The translations under genes and the position numbers were made by a program. The notes beneath the pieces were generated by a model. That model worked only from the letters and a program-made list of their open reading frames with translations. It was not told the DNA's origin and made no database searches. Source: Symbiodinium natans (lineage: Eukaryota > Sar > Dinophyceae > Suessiales > Symbiodiniaceae). Taken from it: DNA of 64,000 bases. The stretch is from positions 83,671 to 147,670 of the forward strand of contig CAJNDS010000405.1 of NCBI GenBank assembly GCA_905221605.1. The letters run 5' to 3'. Below, piece after piece: positions 52,655 through 64,000 of the stretch; within the stretch, counting starts at the first letter, position 1, and the number at the start of each line of letters is the position of its first letter.

Positions 52655-52981
52655 TCAAGAGAGCCTGAAGGTTTCGGGTCTCCGAAATGCAGACTTCAAA
52701 GTGCTCATGGGCTTTACAGCCTTGAAGGGTACTGGGAGCTGCAAGGAATCAAGGCTTAGATCTTCGCCGATGTCGACCCTTTTGCTATGCCTTTGATTGA
52801 TGACAGGGCTTGGGCCAGGGAGCGCTCGCACTTGTTGCATCAGCATGGCATTGCTGAAGTGGCAGGCTATACTTGTTAGTTCTTGTAACCTGTGAAATCT
52901 CGTAGTAACGAGCCCAGGCAAAGCCCATACATTATGTGCTTCCATCATCCCCACGCTACAGCTACTAGATGCGGGAGCCAT
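52655..52981 (-). CDS. 108-codon open frame with ATG and stop, possible gene start
   Basis: The frame starts ATG after CGGCAG|G and reads MAPASSSCSVGMMEAHNVWA, LPGLVTTRFHRLQELTSIAC and on to PVPFKAVKPMSTLKSAFRRP, ending in TAG. It contains no heptamer repeats. A GT donor after TTTCACA|G could shorten the first exon. Either a single-exon gene, a first exon, or a decayed retrocopy. Product not recognised. Confidence 0.42.
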   Translation of the reverse strand: MAPASSSCSVGMMEAHNVWALPGLVTTRFHRLQELTSIACHFSNAMLMQQVRALPGPSPVINQRHSKRVDIGEDLSLDSLQLPVPFKAVKPMSTLKSAFRRPETFRLS

Positions 52982-53398
52982 CCTGCCGTGTTCTGACAGG
53001 GAATTGCACCCTAAACCGTAAACCGGAAACCCTAAACCCTATAAACCCTAAACCCTAAACCCTAAACTTTCCGGAGGCTGGAGGTGGGCACAGGGTACTG
53101 CACGGGACTTTCGCGGGATTGTCTTGGGGCACTCCAAAGATGTTGGGGGGGGGGGGGGGGGGGTCTTACTCTCCGCGGTTCTGTTAAATCCCTACATGTT
53201 GGGGCCGCCTAATATATAAATAGGGTTATGAGGGGCCCAAATCGGGTCATAAGTAACGGTTATAACTCCCTTAACTAAGGTTAGTATAGTAAGGGGGCCC
53301 CCTAAACCCTAAACCCTAAACCCTAAACCCTAAACCCTAAGCCCCTATAAGCTATAAGCCCGAAGCCCGAAGCCTTAGGCCCTAGGCCCTAAGCCTAA

Positions 53399-53575
53399 CT
53401 ACTGGCTGGTTCTTAGCAGGGAATGAGGGAAGTAGGCCCCTAAAGAATCCTTTTTAAAGGGTATATATTTAGGGTTTAGGGTTTAGGATTTAGGGTTTAG
53501 GGCATATACATATGTAGGGCCCTCATGCCCTCATTGCCTACTAAGCACCAGGGGGACTAAGGTCTAAAAAAGGCC
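53399..53575 (-). repeat. family-K repeat with heptamer units inside
   Basis: ACTGGCTGGTTCTTAGCAGG, GAATGAGGGAAGTAGG and AATCCTTTTTAAAGGGTATA are the reverse complement of the copy at 48383. TTTAGGG units follow and then a partial mirror (CCTCATTGCCTACTAAGCAC). Confidence 0.62.
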
Positions 53576-53651
53576 GGTGGCCTCTTTCTCTGTTACCCTT
53601 ATTGATATAGCCCCTAGATACCCTAATAAGAAACCCTACAAACAGAAACCC

Positions 53652-53778
53652 TACTTAAAGAGACCAACCAATAAAAGACTAAGCTCGTACTTATATCCAT
53701 ATCACGGCACTTAAGGGGCGTATAAATGGACTATAAGTACCATTACAATTGTTTATTAAGTACCATGAACCTCCAATG
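53652..53778. mobile_element. family-B palindromic element, diverged
   Basis: The core GGCACTTAAGGGGCGTATAA and right end GTACCATGAACCTCCAA match the family. The left arm begins CTACTTAAAGAGACC. Confidence 0.65.
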
Positions 53779-53796
53779 TCTAGAAAACGGCCTAAC

Positions 53797-53890
53797 CCCT
53801 AAACCCTAAACCCTAAACCCTAAACCCTAAACCCTAAACCCTAAACCCTAAACCCTAAACCCTAAACCCTAAACCCTAAACCCTAACCCT
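53797..53890 (-). repeat. CCCTAAA array
   Basis: About 13 units; the exon-like island at 53906 begins 16 bp after its end. Confidence 0.93.
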
Positions 53891-53905
53891 AGCATTCTGC
53901 CCTGC

Positions 53906-53947
53906 CTCCGTCTCAAGCCCAGGAACAGGGCAGAGCGCTGCAAACAC
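53906..53947 (-). CDS. exon-like island
   Basis: VFAALCPVPGLETE lies exactly between GCCGAGAG|G and a GC donor (GAG|GCAGGG), the same signal pair as in MYCBP. Another frame is also open. Product not recognised. Confidence 0.36.
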
Positions 53948-54689
53948 CTCTCGGCATCTGCGAGCTTCAGGGGGATTTAGGGTTTAGGGTTTCAGGGTTT
54001 AGGGTTTAGGGTTTTAGGGTTTAGGGTTTAGGGTTTAGGGTTTAGGGTTTCCTTAACCTTACATCCTACACCCTAAAGCCCAACGCCTGCAAGCCTGCCC
54101 TGACTACGGGCCGGCATGGTTCTCGAAACCCAGAGAAGCCCGAAGTCGATTTTCGACCGACACAACCTTCTTGCCGAAGCCCTCCAGAACCTGCCCTCTA
54201 GAACTTTAGGGTTTAGGGGTTTAGGGTTTTAGGGTTTAGGGTTTAGGGTTTTAGGGTTTAGGGTTTTTGGGTTTCGGCCTTGGGGTTTTCGGATTGATTA
54301 GGGCTTGAAAGTTTAAGCTGTAGGCTCAGCCCCCTGATATCAGCCCAGAATGATCCAACCCTATGAAAAACTTCCCTCGTGCGATCCTCTTACACCCAAG
54401 AAAGCAAAAAAGCACAAAATGTCCCAAGGGTCATTGAGTCGTTCGGGATAATTGCGGCTTCAGGTTGCAGCAGACGGGCTTCACTCTCTTCATTCACGCC
54501 TCCACCCCCAAAAACGGAAAAGCGGACTCCCTAAATCCCCCCCCCCCTACATACAGACCCTGAGCCCCACGCCCCACAAGCCCGAAACCCAACTTCTTAT
54601 AAACCCTATATTACAAACCCGCTTCTTTGTAAAATATGTTAGAAGCCCTATATAAGCCCGTCTCATCCCTTACTTAACAGCCTTGTAAA

Positions 54690-54790
54690 CTGGGATGTTT
54701 CTCCTTATACTAGCAGTCCTGAATAGGGATTATAATAGGGGGCACTCGCATCCATATTAAGGACTGTTAGTATAAGGGGGAACATCCCAA
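54690..54790. mobile_element. family-A palindromic element
   Basis: CTGGGATGTTTCTCCTTATA and CTAGCAGTCCTGAATAGGGA on the left mirror TTAAGGACTGTTAGTATAAG and AACATCCCAA on the right. Best preserved right arm of the family. Confidence 0.78.
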
Positions 54791-55689
54791 CCTAAGTCCT
54801 AGAAACCCTAAACCCTAAAACCCTAAACCCTAAACCCTAAAACCCTAAACCCCTAAAACCCTAAAACCCTAAACAGAAACCTCCCAGGCATCTGGGGGCG
54901 TGCGGCCTCCGACTCCATCGCCGGCAGGATCTGGCCACAGCTCGCAGCCTGCACGGCATTCCAAGAACCCTAAACCCTAAACCCTAAACCCTAAACCCTA
55001 AACCCTAAACCCCGATATATGAACTCTAAGCCCGATTTGTGGAATCTAAGCCCTAAACCCTGAGGATTTGCGGGCTTCAGGGTTGACAGGGGTTATAGGG
55101 CTTAGGTCCAGGGCTCAAGGGCCCTAAGAGGATGAGGATTGAAGGTTGTTTAGGCTTCAGGGCGTAAGTCTAAGGGAGTCCGGGCCTAGAGGGTTTAGGG
55201 TTTAGGGTTTAGGGTTTAGGGTTTAGGGTTTAGAGTTTTAAGATTTTAGGGCTCATGAGTTAGGGTCTTGGGGTTTGCACGGTTCAGGGCTTAGGGCTTT
55301 GGGCTTCTCAGGGTGAAGGCGTTCTATGGCTCCGGTGGACCACGCAGCCTGTGCTCTGGAACTTTGAACTCAACCATTGCCTCTGGGCTTAGAGAGTTTA
55401 AGGGTTAGCTAAGCCCTACACCCTAAACCCTAAGCCCTAAGCCCTAAACCCTAAACCCTAAAGCTGTTCAGGGTGCACAGCCCAGAAAATCGGAGACCTG
55501 GCAGTCTCTTCTTTACCTCCATCTTTCTCCTAAACCCTAAACCCCTAACATCTAAACGCCTAGCCCCTAAACCCAAAACTCCGAGCATCTGCACCCCTAG
55601 CCCCTAAACCCGAAACCCCGAGCGTCTGAACCCCCCAGCCCCTAAACCCTAAACCCCTACACCTTAAACCCATGAACCCAGCCACCCAA

Positions 55690-55787
55690 AACCCCAACAT
55701 TAAGGAATACAACCTAATTTATGCTAGGGATCATTTTTTATGAATTAGGGCATGCTCCTTAATTAAGGGGTTTTGGAAAATCTGAGT
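55690..55787. mobile_element. family-C element, left end eroded
   Basis: AACATTAAGGAATACAACCT, GGGATC and the right end GGGGTTTTGGAAAATCTGAG match family C. Confidence 0.65.
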
Positions 55788-56102
55788 GAAGCTAGCCACC
55801 CAAAACCGGCCTGCAGCGGAAGCTGTTGAGAAAGGAGGGCCTGAGATCCCCCGCGTTGATTTTAAGGGGTGTAGGGTTTTGGGTTTAGGAGTTTGCGCTG
55901 GGTTTTTGCTTATTTCTGGAACCTCCTTGGTTTTTTTTGTGGAGGAGTTCACTTGGGGCGTAGGGCTTTCAGGGTGTGGGTTGAGTGGTTTTGCCTTGAG
56001 TTTGGCTGGCTTCAAAGCTTGTGTCGAACGTCCCAAATCCCCGAGAAGCCCAAGCTACTCGCCAAACCCAAAAACCCTGTACACACCCTACCCGACCACT
56101 TA

Positions 56103-56240
56103 GGGTAGTTACATGGTGCGTTTCTAAGGGCCTCAAAAGAGGACCCCTTACATGCCCTGTAAAGCCCAAGGGCCCATACTTCAGAACCCTTTAAAGAAGC
56201 TAAGGGACCATCTTAAGGGCCCATGAACCTACCCGTAGAC
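56103..56240. mobile_element. family-D element, full palindrome
   Basis: AGGGTAGTTACATGGTGCGT mirrors GGGCCCATGAACCTACCC. It carries CCCAAGGGCCCATACTTCAG and AACCCTTTAAAGAAGC. Confidence 0.72.
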
Positions 56241-56433
56241 GAAAAGCTTCCTGAGGTTCCGATCCGATGTTCCACAAGTAGTTAGTTTCTCAGCGAGGCA
56301 TTCTAGTGAGGTACAAAAGTGGAGGTTGCACCCAAAGCCTTTCGAAATAACCCGATAAGCCCCAAACCCAAATACAAAAGCGAAAACTGTTTGGAGCAAT
56401 GGCAAACAGCACCGGTCTCGCGTGCAGTCAGGG

Positions 56434-56640
56434 CCACCAGCACGTCTGGAAACAGACTCGGCGCAGGATCCTCCCCAACCGCCGAAGTACAGCTGGTTTG
56501 TACTTCTGGGTGCCAAAGTCGAAGAAGACCTGGCCGCTGAGCTCGTGAGCTACACGGCAGGTGTGGTCCCCGCCCAGGGTCAAAGCAGCCAGGCCACGCC
56601 CCAAGTGCTGCCACCCGCCCTTGCCCCTGACGCGCTTCCT
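56434..56640 (-). CDS. exon-like island with faint RCC1-repeat character
   Basis: The minus frame reads LGRGLAALTLGGDHTCRVAH, ELSGQVFFDFGTQKYKPAVL, RRLGRILRR. The GGDHTC...G.V..FG spacing recalls one RCC1 blade, but only one repeat is visible. Plus-strand frames are also open (WFVLLGAKVEEDLAAELVSY), so strand is not settled. Confidence 0.33.
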
Positions 56641-56689
56641 GCACGACATCTCAATGGAACCTCCTACCCTAAACCCCACATCCCCTAAA

Positions 56690-57300
56690 CCCCTGAATTC
56701 CGACTCCCTGAACCCTAGACCTCTAAAACCCTACAACCCTAAACCCTAAAACCCTGAAACCCTACTCCCCTAAGAACCTACCTCCCGTAAACCCTAAACC
56801 CCCTAAGTCAAACTCCCCTAAAACCCTAACACCATAGAACCCATTCCTAAAACCGCAAAACACCCCCAAAACCCGAAAACCTTGACCAAACTCTAAAGCC
56901 GCAACCCCACACAACCCCGAAAACCCTACAACCATGCAACCCTCAATCCTAAACCCCAAGAAAACAGGGAACCTCTTAACCCTACAGCCCTAAACCCCTA
57001 CAACTCTACACCCTACAACCCTACGACCCCTAAACCCCTAAAACCGTAAATCCTACAACCCCCTAAACCCTAGAAGCCTGAACCCCCCAGAGAAAACGGA
57101 ACCTCTCCCCCTACAACCCCTAAAAACCCTGAAGCCCTAAACCCCTGCAACCCTAACTTATAAGCCCTACAACCCTATGACAACTCCCTGACGCCATGGA
57201 ACCCTACTAGCCCTAAACCCCAAAGACCTAAACCCTACAACCCCAAAACCCTAAACCCTAAACCCTAATCCTAAACCCTAAACCCTAAACCCTAAAACCT
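56690..57300. other. degenerate C-rich heptamer block
   Basis: About 600 bp of imperfect CCCTAAACC/CCCTACAACC units in one orientation, much more decayed than elsewhere. No gene seen. Confidence 0.7.
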
Positions 57301-57383
57301 AAACCCTAATGGTGCGGAGGTGGGTCCGGGCGCCCCGGCACCTTGCGAAGCGGCCACTGAGGCGGGAAGTGGGATGAAGCCTC

Positions 57384-57387
<4 letters not shown>

Positions 57388-57417
<30 letters not shown>
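57388..57417. repeat. GA microsatellite joined to TATAGGG repeats
   Basis: About 14 AG units run directly into GATAGGGTATAGGGTATAGG, then TTTAGGG. Confidence 0.9.
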
Positions 57418-57419
<2 letters not shown>

Positions 57420-57711
57420 GGTATAGGGTATAGGGTATAGGGTTTAGGGTTTAGGGTTTAGGGTTTAGGATGAGAGCTTGAGGGCTTTAGAGTTTGATAG
57501 GGTTTTTAGGGTTTAGAGGTGTCTTTTGGGGCTTATAGGGTTTACAGGGTACTGTATTTAGGGTTTATAGGGCTTTTTTAGGGTATTTGGAGTTTATAGG
57601 GTTTGTAGGACTTATAGGGTTTTATAGCTAGGTGTACAGGATTTAGAGGAGATAACTTGTCGGCGTGCAGTCGGGAACAGATAAGCAGACACGGGACATG
57701 TTGCTGCTTCT

Positions 57712-57935
57712 TCACGCAAGGTGTGCCTCACCCAGTGGCCCTGTGGCCTCCCAATCGAGACAGCCGTTTTGGTACATACCTTGTTGGCTTGCGGTCTGGA
57801 ACAGCCTCATGCTCTTCACGCCAGTCGCCAGCTTCCTCACAGATTGCTGAGCAGACATGGGCACATCTTGCTCCTTCTTCTTCACACGGAACGACCGTGC
57901 CGCACGACGCTTGATTCGGTGCCCCTTGCTAGGGC
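57712..57935 (-). CDS. exon-like island with partial duplication
   Basis: The minus frame reads KGHRIKRRAARSFRVKKKEQ, DVPMSAQQSVRKLATGVKSM, RLFQTASQQ, then meets a strong donor GTATGT near 57785. About 180 bp downstream a diverged copy of the GTGAAGAAG...CATGTC...TCTGCT segment recurs (57660-57722), so part of the exon has been duplicated. The frame stays open upstream to 58260 through low-complexity sequence. Product not recognised. Confidence 0.38.
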
Positions 57936-58349
57936 GTGCAGGATTTAGAGCTTCAAGGGAGTTTCTAGGGTTTACATGGTTGTAGGGTTTGCAGGGTATA
58001 AAACTAGGTTGCACATCTCCAAGATGGCATGCGTGGTGGGGGGGGGGGCTTCGTAGCACAAGCGCGACCCGACGTAATCTTTCGATATTGCCCCGGCTCA
58101 TTGAGGCAGCACCGGCAGCAAGCATCAGCAGTCCTAAGCCCTTGCACCCTAAACGCCTAGAGCCCCTAAAGCTGTGAAGATCCTTATACTCCTTAAGGTC
58201 CGTGAACCCACCTAAGCCTCCTTTTCTAACCGCCCCTAAACCTCCCCTGACCCGCTTCAAACCTCCCTATAGGCCCTCCCTAAACCCTAAACCCTGAACC
58301 CTAAACCCTAAACCCTAAACCCTAAACCCTAAACCCTAAACCCTAAAAC

Positions 58350-58380
<31 letters not shown>

Positions 58381-58494
58381 AAGAATAGATCTTAGGGACC
58401 TCCCCTCTGGGCCGCCGAGCGGAAGTCGAGGTTCGGTCGGCTGCGGTAGGCCGAGAGGGTGACGTCCGGGCTCGTCTGGGCCCTGCAGCTTCGG

Positions 58495-58595
58495 TTTAGG
58501 GTTTAGGGTTTAGGGTTTAGGGTTTAGGGTTTAGGGTTTAGGGTTTAGGGTTTAGGGTTTAGGGTTTAGGGTTTAGGGTTTAGGGTTTAGGGTTT
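58495..58595 (+). repeat. TTTAGGG array
   Basis: About 14 units. Confidence 0.93.
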
Positions 58596-59126
58596 AAGGT
58601 TGAGGGCTTAGGGTTTAGGGTTTCGGGGGCTTGAAGGGTAAAGGGTCTTCATAACAAGTTTGAGTTAGATTTTTTGAGGTTTATGTTCGGGCTTTTGGGC
58701 TTGTAGGTTTTCTTTCTCAAGGAGTTTTGGGCTTCGGTTTGGAGATTTTGTTCGAGTCGTTAGGTTGTTGTTGGGGACCTTTGGGTAGGAGTTGAAGTGT
58801 TCTGTTTTTGCTAAAGGTCTTTAGGTCTCGATTCTTGAGGGCTTCTAGGGTTTTGGGGCTTAAGGAGGTTTCGGGTTGGGTTTACCTTTGCCAAGGACCC
58901 GAAACCTTCCGTTTAGGACGGTTCAGGTTGCTTGTCGAAGTGGAAAGCCTTTGCTGCTGCCCATGCTGCCGGAGTGTAGAGCGTGGGGCTTGGGGTAGCG
59001 GGCTAGCTACTGAATATTGAGCCACCTCAACCAACAAAGCGAGCAAAGCTTTGAAGCGACTCGTACACCGGAATAATCAACCATGTCATCCGAATGTCCC
59101 CGTGAACCACAAAAAGCACGACCAAA

Positions 59127-59250
59127 TCTCGGGACCCTATTATGGAGGTTTACGATAATCGGCGACCTCTAATATAGACATCCAAATAGCGGAATCCCCT
59201 TATGTCATAAGGACCCCCCTAGAATAGTTAGGTATCCCCAGCATCGTCAA
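59127..59250. repeat. family-F repeat
   Basis: GACCTCTAATATAGACATCC, GCGGAATCCCCTTATGTCAT and AAGGACCCCCCTAGAA match the family-F copy at 26365. Confidence 0.6.
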
Positions 59251-60715
59251 CCGCCATATGCTCTTGTATAGCTAACCCCGCTGCCTCTCGTTTCCGTACT
59301 GAAACCCTAAACTCTAAACCCTAAACCCTAAACCCTGAACCCTAAACCCTAAATCCAAGCAAACCAGGGCCCATCGCACCTGCTGGGGTTTCGCAGTCGA
59401 ATCTGCACCTTGCGAGCACTGAGCACTGCGCTTGGCATCTTGGGGCGGGGGGAGTTGGGTTTAGGATTTAGGGTTTAGGATTTAGGGATTTAGGGCTTCA
59501 GGCGTTTAGGGTTTAGGATTTTAGGGTTTGAGGTTTAGGCCTTGGGGTTTAGTAAGGGAGGGTGAGCAGTTTCTGGAGGTGGAGAGTCTAGGGTATGAAA
59601 GCTCGGGGTCCCCCAAAGCCAAAGCCCTAAACCCTCAGGGCTTGGCCTTTGTAAGATCTAGGGCTTCGGGTTCTTTACCTGTCTCGAGATTTTTTGGGGC
59701 CTCAGCAGATTAGAAACCAACAGAACCCGCATTCCAGGAACCCCGCCCCCCCACCCCCCCACAAAAAAAAAGAAAGAAAGGCCCCAAACAGCAAGGCGTA
59801 AACCCTAAACCTAAAACCCCCAAACCCCAAACCCTAAACCATAAACCCTAAACCCTAAACCCCGTAAGCCCATTGGGAGCATTCTGGGGCGAGCCCTCCA
59901 AGGAAGCCTCGTGGTCCGCGTTCGGAGTGAGCGCTGAGGCGTTGAGGAGAATCTCCGTCTCTCCCTTTAGAGTTAGGGTTTAGGGTCTAGGGTCTAGGGT
60001 TTAGGGTTTAGGGTTTAGGGTCTAGGGTTTAGGGCTTAGGGCCTACGGTTTAGGTTTTAGGGTTGATAGGGGGTAGGGTTTCGGGTTTAGGGGTTTAGGG
60101 GTTAGGGGGTTTTTTAGGGTTTACGGTTGAGGGTGTGCGCTTTGGCCTTTAGATGCTTGGCGGCTCGCGGCTTGGGCGGCGCAAGGTGTCTTGAGGGGTA
60201 GGGAAGGGTTCAGGGTTTGGTGTTTAAGGTTGAGGTTTAGGGGTTTAGGGAGTGTTTAGGGTTTAGGGTTTAGGGTTTAGGGTTTAGGGTTTAGGGTTTA
60301 GGCTGTAGGGTTTAGGGTTTAGGGTTTAGGGTTTAGGCTTTAGGGTTTAGGGCAGGTCGATCCAGCGACACCATCCCCGGACGCTGCATGACGACTTAGG
60401 CAACAGTCACAGCAACAATAAACGCTAAAGCCTGAACCCTGAAACATACGCAAGACTTAGTCGCTTTTCAGAACGATGAGGATCATGATCTTTGTGGCAT
60501 GCTTCAAGGTCCACGGGTTTGCAAGGCATCCTTGCAGACGGTTCTGCCCGGAGTCTTCACAATGGGGTGCAGGGCTGAGGGCTTGAGGGTTAATTCTGTT
60601 TTACGGTCCACTTGCAGCAAGGCATCCTTGAAAGTAATCCTCTGCCACAATATTCAGTTATCGCTAGGGGCCTAAATAACCCCTGACAAGCTTAGAAGCA
60701 GCTACTATAGCTGCC

Positions 60716-60890
60716 CTACTTCGAAATGACCACCTTGCCTTGTGATCGTTGAAATGTACGGCGCAAGAAGGAAAGTCCTCAACGAGTCGGTGGCTGTTGG
60801 GTCGGCGGGCATCCGTTCACAGTCGCAGGGACTGCTTGCGATGCATTGCATGACATGGAGGGCTGCAAACCATCGCATTTTTTCTCCTGT
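60716..60890 (-). CDS. exon-like island, strand uncertain
   Basis: The minus frame reads RWFAALHVMQCIASSPCDCE, RMPADPTATDSLRTFLLAPY, ISTITRQGGHFEVGQL and stop. The plus strand also has a good frame (ESPQRVGGCWVGGHPFTVAG). Non-repetitive sequence; product not recognised. Confidence 0.28.
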
Positions 60891-61169
60891 TTCGGCTTGA
60901 GTTCGGGGCTTGAGGGCTTCGGGCCCTCAGGTTGGGTGGTTAAGGCTTGAATAGAGCTTAAGGCCCGAAGGTTTCGGGATGAGGTTTGGTGGTTTCGGGT
61001 TCCCGAAACCTACCCTAAACTGTACCCTCAGCCCTAAACCCTGGATTTTCAGCGTGATGGCTCAAGCTACCGAGGGTAGGCCTGGCGCCAGCGCCGACCC
61101 CGTGCGTAGAGCGCCATGGGCCTCAGAGTCTCTTGGTCGTATGCGTATCTTGTGTGAAGGCCCTCCCCC

Positions 61170-62400
61170 CCCCCCGGCCACCTACACCCTAAACCCTCAA
61201 CCCTAAACCCTAAACCTTCCAATCTTTAAAGCCTCAACCCTACATCCTGAACCCTAAACGCCTAACGCCTAAACCCTAAAGCCTAAACCCCAAACCTTAA
61301 ACCTTAAACCCTAAACCCTAACCCCTAAAACCTAAACCCTAAACTCCTACGCCTGAACCCTCAACCCTAAACCCTAATCATCAACCCTTGGGGGCTGAGG
61401 AGCTCGGGGCTGCGGAGCTGTCGAAGTTTTTGGGTTTACTCTCTAAGCCACGGTTTAGGGGTTTAGGGTTTAGGGTTCAGGGTTTGGGGTTTAGGGTTCA
61501 GGGTTTAGGGTTTAGGGGTTTTACACTCGAAGCCTTGGGGCTTAGGAGCTCAGGTCAAGATTGTCTGAGCAGACGTTCGAGCTTTCTGGCGCCGAAAAGG
61601 TTTAGGTCTTTCGGGTCCTTTGGGTTTCGGGTCAATTTGGGTTTCGGGTTTAGGGGTTCAGGGGTTCTGGGGGATTAGGGGGTCTAGGGGTTCAGGGGGT
61701 TAGGGGGTAGGGTTTAGGGGTTTAGGGTTCAAGGGTTTAGGATTCAGGGCTTAGGGTTGCAAGTTTCGGAGAGGTGCCAAGGGACCCTGTGCATCTCGGA
61801 TTTCTTAAAGCCCCTGCCCTAGACCCCTAAACCATCAGATCCGAACCCTAAGACCTACACAGGTCTGAGCCCTTGGATGAATTCTATAGAAGCCTCTAAA
61901 CCATCCCCTCGACGCCCTCATCCCAGAAGCCTACACACGATCAACCAGCTTTGGGCCATGAACCCATGACCGCATTTTCACCCTAAACCCTAAACCCAAA
62001 ACCCAATTCGACCAAGCATACTGCAAAAGCAAAAAAGGAGGTCCAATCTCGTACCCCATCAGGTCGTGCCCTAACAGTCCGGACCAACCCCCAAACCACA
62101 ATTTGCTTAAACAAAAACCAAAAATGCATTATAGAGGTCCGCTTATTGCCTTGATAGGGAAGAACAGCGTAGAGGGGTTCTCAAGCAAACAGCACTAAGC
62201 CCTATAATCCCTAAACCCAAGGCAAGCCCGCGCCCTCAAAAAGGCAGGGAACAACCTTAAGCGGGACGAGCGGCGGGCAACCCAACTTCATGAAGTCCTG
62301 GCGCGCCTGGGTGGCATGGAGGACTGATGAGACTGCTGGTTTAAGGCTTATAGGGCTTAGGCTTCAGGGCTTCGGGCTTACGGCTTAGGGCTTAGGGTTT
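61170..62400. other. heptamer mosaic
   Basis: C-rich units to 61380, then G-rich units to 61760, then mixed unique sequence with a family-G element at 62105. No gene seen. Confidence 0.55.
62105..62201. mobile_element. family-G palindromic element
   Basis: TTGCTTAAACAAAAACC at the left mirrors GGGGTTCTCAAGCAAACAG at the right; the centre TTGCCTTGATAGGGAAG is diverged. Confidence 0.62.
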
Positions 62401-62904
62401 CTCAATCAGGGTTCTGCCCATGGAACTGTAGCTGCAAGCAGATACGGAACAGGCTGGAAAGTTCAAGGCGCTTCAACACGAACCCCCACAAGGCCAAACC
62501 TTCAAAACATTTCCAAAATTTCCCAATATCCAGAATCAGATCGTAGCAGCCAGATGCCCCAGAATCAGCAGGAAAAGTCCACAAAACTTCTGGCAAAAAC
62601 ACATCATGTCAGACACATCATGTCACAACAACCAAGGGCCGGGTACGTCCCTCAGTTCTTTCCCCACAAAGTCGTCACACCCCCACAGACTCTAGCACCC
62701 TTCATTGGGAATCAAAGGGTCGGAACAGGGTTTAGGGTTTAGGGCTTCGGGTTTAGGGTTCAGGGTTCAGGGTTTCGGGTTTGGGGCTTAGGGCAACACC
62801 CCCTCAGTGACATTCCTGTTTCACCCGAGGCAACATTTTGGGGGGTCGACCCCATGAAGGCCTACAAGTCTGAGGTTGTGGCGGTGCAGGCAACCTAAAA
62901 CAAA

Positions 62905-63009
62905 CGGTCAGTTCTCAACATAGTGGTCCCCTTTTTGGGTACCCCAAAAATCGGTATGAGAGGATAGTAACCCCAAAAGGACCATTTTTTTTGAGAAGTG
63001 ACCAAATGC
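62905..63009. mobile_element. family-J palindromic element
   Basis: ACGGTCAGTTCTCAACATAG plus TGGTCCCCTTTTTGGGTACC on the left mirrors AAAAGGACCATTTTTTTTGA and GAAGTGACC on the right. Confidence 0.72.
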
Positions 63010-63347
63010 TTCAGCCATCGCTGGCAACCCTGCACCCAAGCACCACATTGTTCGGGGACGCCTACAATCGAGACCACGAAGCCCTAAACCTCAAACAACA
63101 AACAACGGACCAAATCCTCGTGAACTCCACAGCCAAGAGCCCCAGACCTAAAGCCCTTGGCCAAAACCCGAAACCCGACAAACGAGAAAGCCGAGGGCCC
63201 CTGCCAAAGTGGTGCCGTTCTCCGTCGAGCCTCGGGACACTCGCATTCAAGTCCATGTCGGTTCTGGGTTTAGGGTTTCAGGGTTTAGGGTACAGGGTTT
63301 CGGGTCTTAGGGTGAGATGAGCGTCTTCATCGTGATGTGTTGCGCTA

Positions 63348-63458
63348 ATCCTGAGAGTCCATGTGCCTCATTATTACCTTAAGACTTGGGCCCCAAGGTC
63401 TCTAGATAGGAAGTACTTTAAGGCGCCGGTAGTCCCTATTTAGGCACATGGAGCCTTA
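63348..63458. mobile_element. family-N palindromic element
   Basis: GAGTCCATGTGCCTCATTAT mirrors TATTTAGGCACATGGAGCC. Inner ACTTGGGCCCCAAGG is palindromic. Confidence 0.68.
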
Positions 63459-63821
63459 GGGTAATGTTGCCTTGCCCGGCAGAGCTCTTGGAAAGATGTC
63501 AGGCCGGCACAAGGCCCTCGTCGACATGTCTAATGGCTACTATCCCTCATGAAATGTTGGGGTATTGCCCCTAAACCCGAAACCCTAAACTCTAAACCTT
63601 AAACCCTAAACCCGAAACCCTAAATGGGGGGTACCTCTATTTTGGAAAATGCCAAAATCGGCTATTGGCTGACGCAAGCATGTGGCTAGGCGTGAAGCGA
63701 TCCGCGGCCACACTCGCCGACATGGGTTTAGGGTTTAGGGTTTAGGGGTTTGGGGGGTTTTGGGGTTTAGGGGTTTAGGGGTTTAGGGTTTAGGGATGGG
63801 CTGGCTACTGTCCTTCGAGAG

Positions 63822-63882
63822 GTGTTCATCCAGCAACTGCGGCAGCCTCGATCTCCTGATGCCAACACCACAGAACGCAAAC
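63822..63882 (+). CDS. exon-like island
   Basis: After TTCGAGAG|G the frame reads VFIQQLRQPRSPDANTTERK and meets a GT donor (C|GTCTCA). The frame is open on both sides. Product not recognised. Confidence 0.36.
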
Positions 63883-63964
63883 GTCTCAAAAACGTCCCTC
63901 TTAGGGTCCCCTCCTTATACCCCTTAAATAAGCCAAGGCTACCTGCGCGGGCGGGCGGTGTCCC

Positions 63965-63965
<1 letters not shown>

Positions 63966-64000
<35 letters not shown>
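63966..64000. repeat. poly-C run at the window end
   Basis: An uninterrupted C run of about 35 bases reaches the last base, so its true length is unknown. Confidence 0.9.

Overview
The window is nuclear DNA from a eukaryote, most likely a dinoflagellate. Two things in the sequence support this. The plant/alveolate-type telomere heptamer TTTAGGG (or CCCTAAA) is scattered through almost the whole window in both orientations. The one gene that can be reconstructed end to end splices with a G after every acceptor AG and uses GC and GA as well as GT donors, which is a known dinoflagellate habit. No rRNA, tRNA, CRISPR array or prokaryote-style operon was seen. Most long open frames are products of repeats: TTTAGGG arrays read as GFRV/GLGF-type peptides on one strand and LNPKP-type peptides on the other.

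The main gene lies on the minus strand from 24991 to 18788. Six tiny exons (53, 52, 21, 40, 38 and 66 nt; 270 nt in a 6,204-bp gene) join in frame into an 89-residue homologue of MYCBP (c-Myc-binding protein, AMY-1; called FAP174 in Chlamydomonas flagella). Its introns hold telomere-type arrays, palindromic elements, a GC-rich block free of heptamers and long pyrimidine tracts. The stop codon is supplied by a TTAGGG repeat.

Elsewhere, short non-repetitive islands of 40-250 bp sit between heptamer arrays. Many look coding (G/C-ending codons, an open frame, AG|G on the left and GT/GC on the right). They are reported as exon candidates with modest confidence, because several frames are often open and no homology search could be run.

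The rest is repeats. At least a dozen families of short palindromic (MITE-like) elements recur, many with 5-7 copies. A 2.7-kb element (37052-39768) has 25-bp terminal inverted repeats and carries 140-bp tandem repeats, a 590-bp duplication and about eleven copies of a small hairpin. A 331-bp element (30342-30672) has perfect 25-bp inverted repeats and sits in phase inside a (TTTAGGGGG)n array. Homogenised variant telomere arrays (TTCAGGG, TTTTTGGG, TTTAGGGG, GCCCTAAA), very long C/G homopolymers and a CA microsatellite complete the picture.

Region by region: 1-18780 is heptamer mosaic with exon-like islands on both strands; 18788-24991 is the MYCBP gene; 25000-37050 is mosaic with many MITEs; 37052-39768 is the 2.7-kb element; 39770-64000 is again mosaic, with exon-like islands mainly on the minus strand between 41.8 and 56.7 kb.
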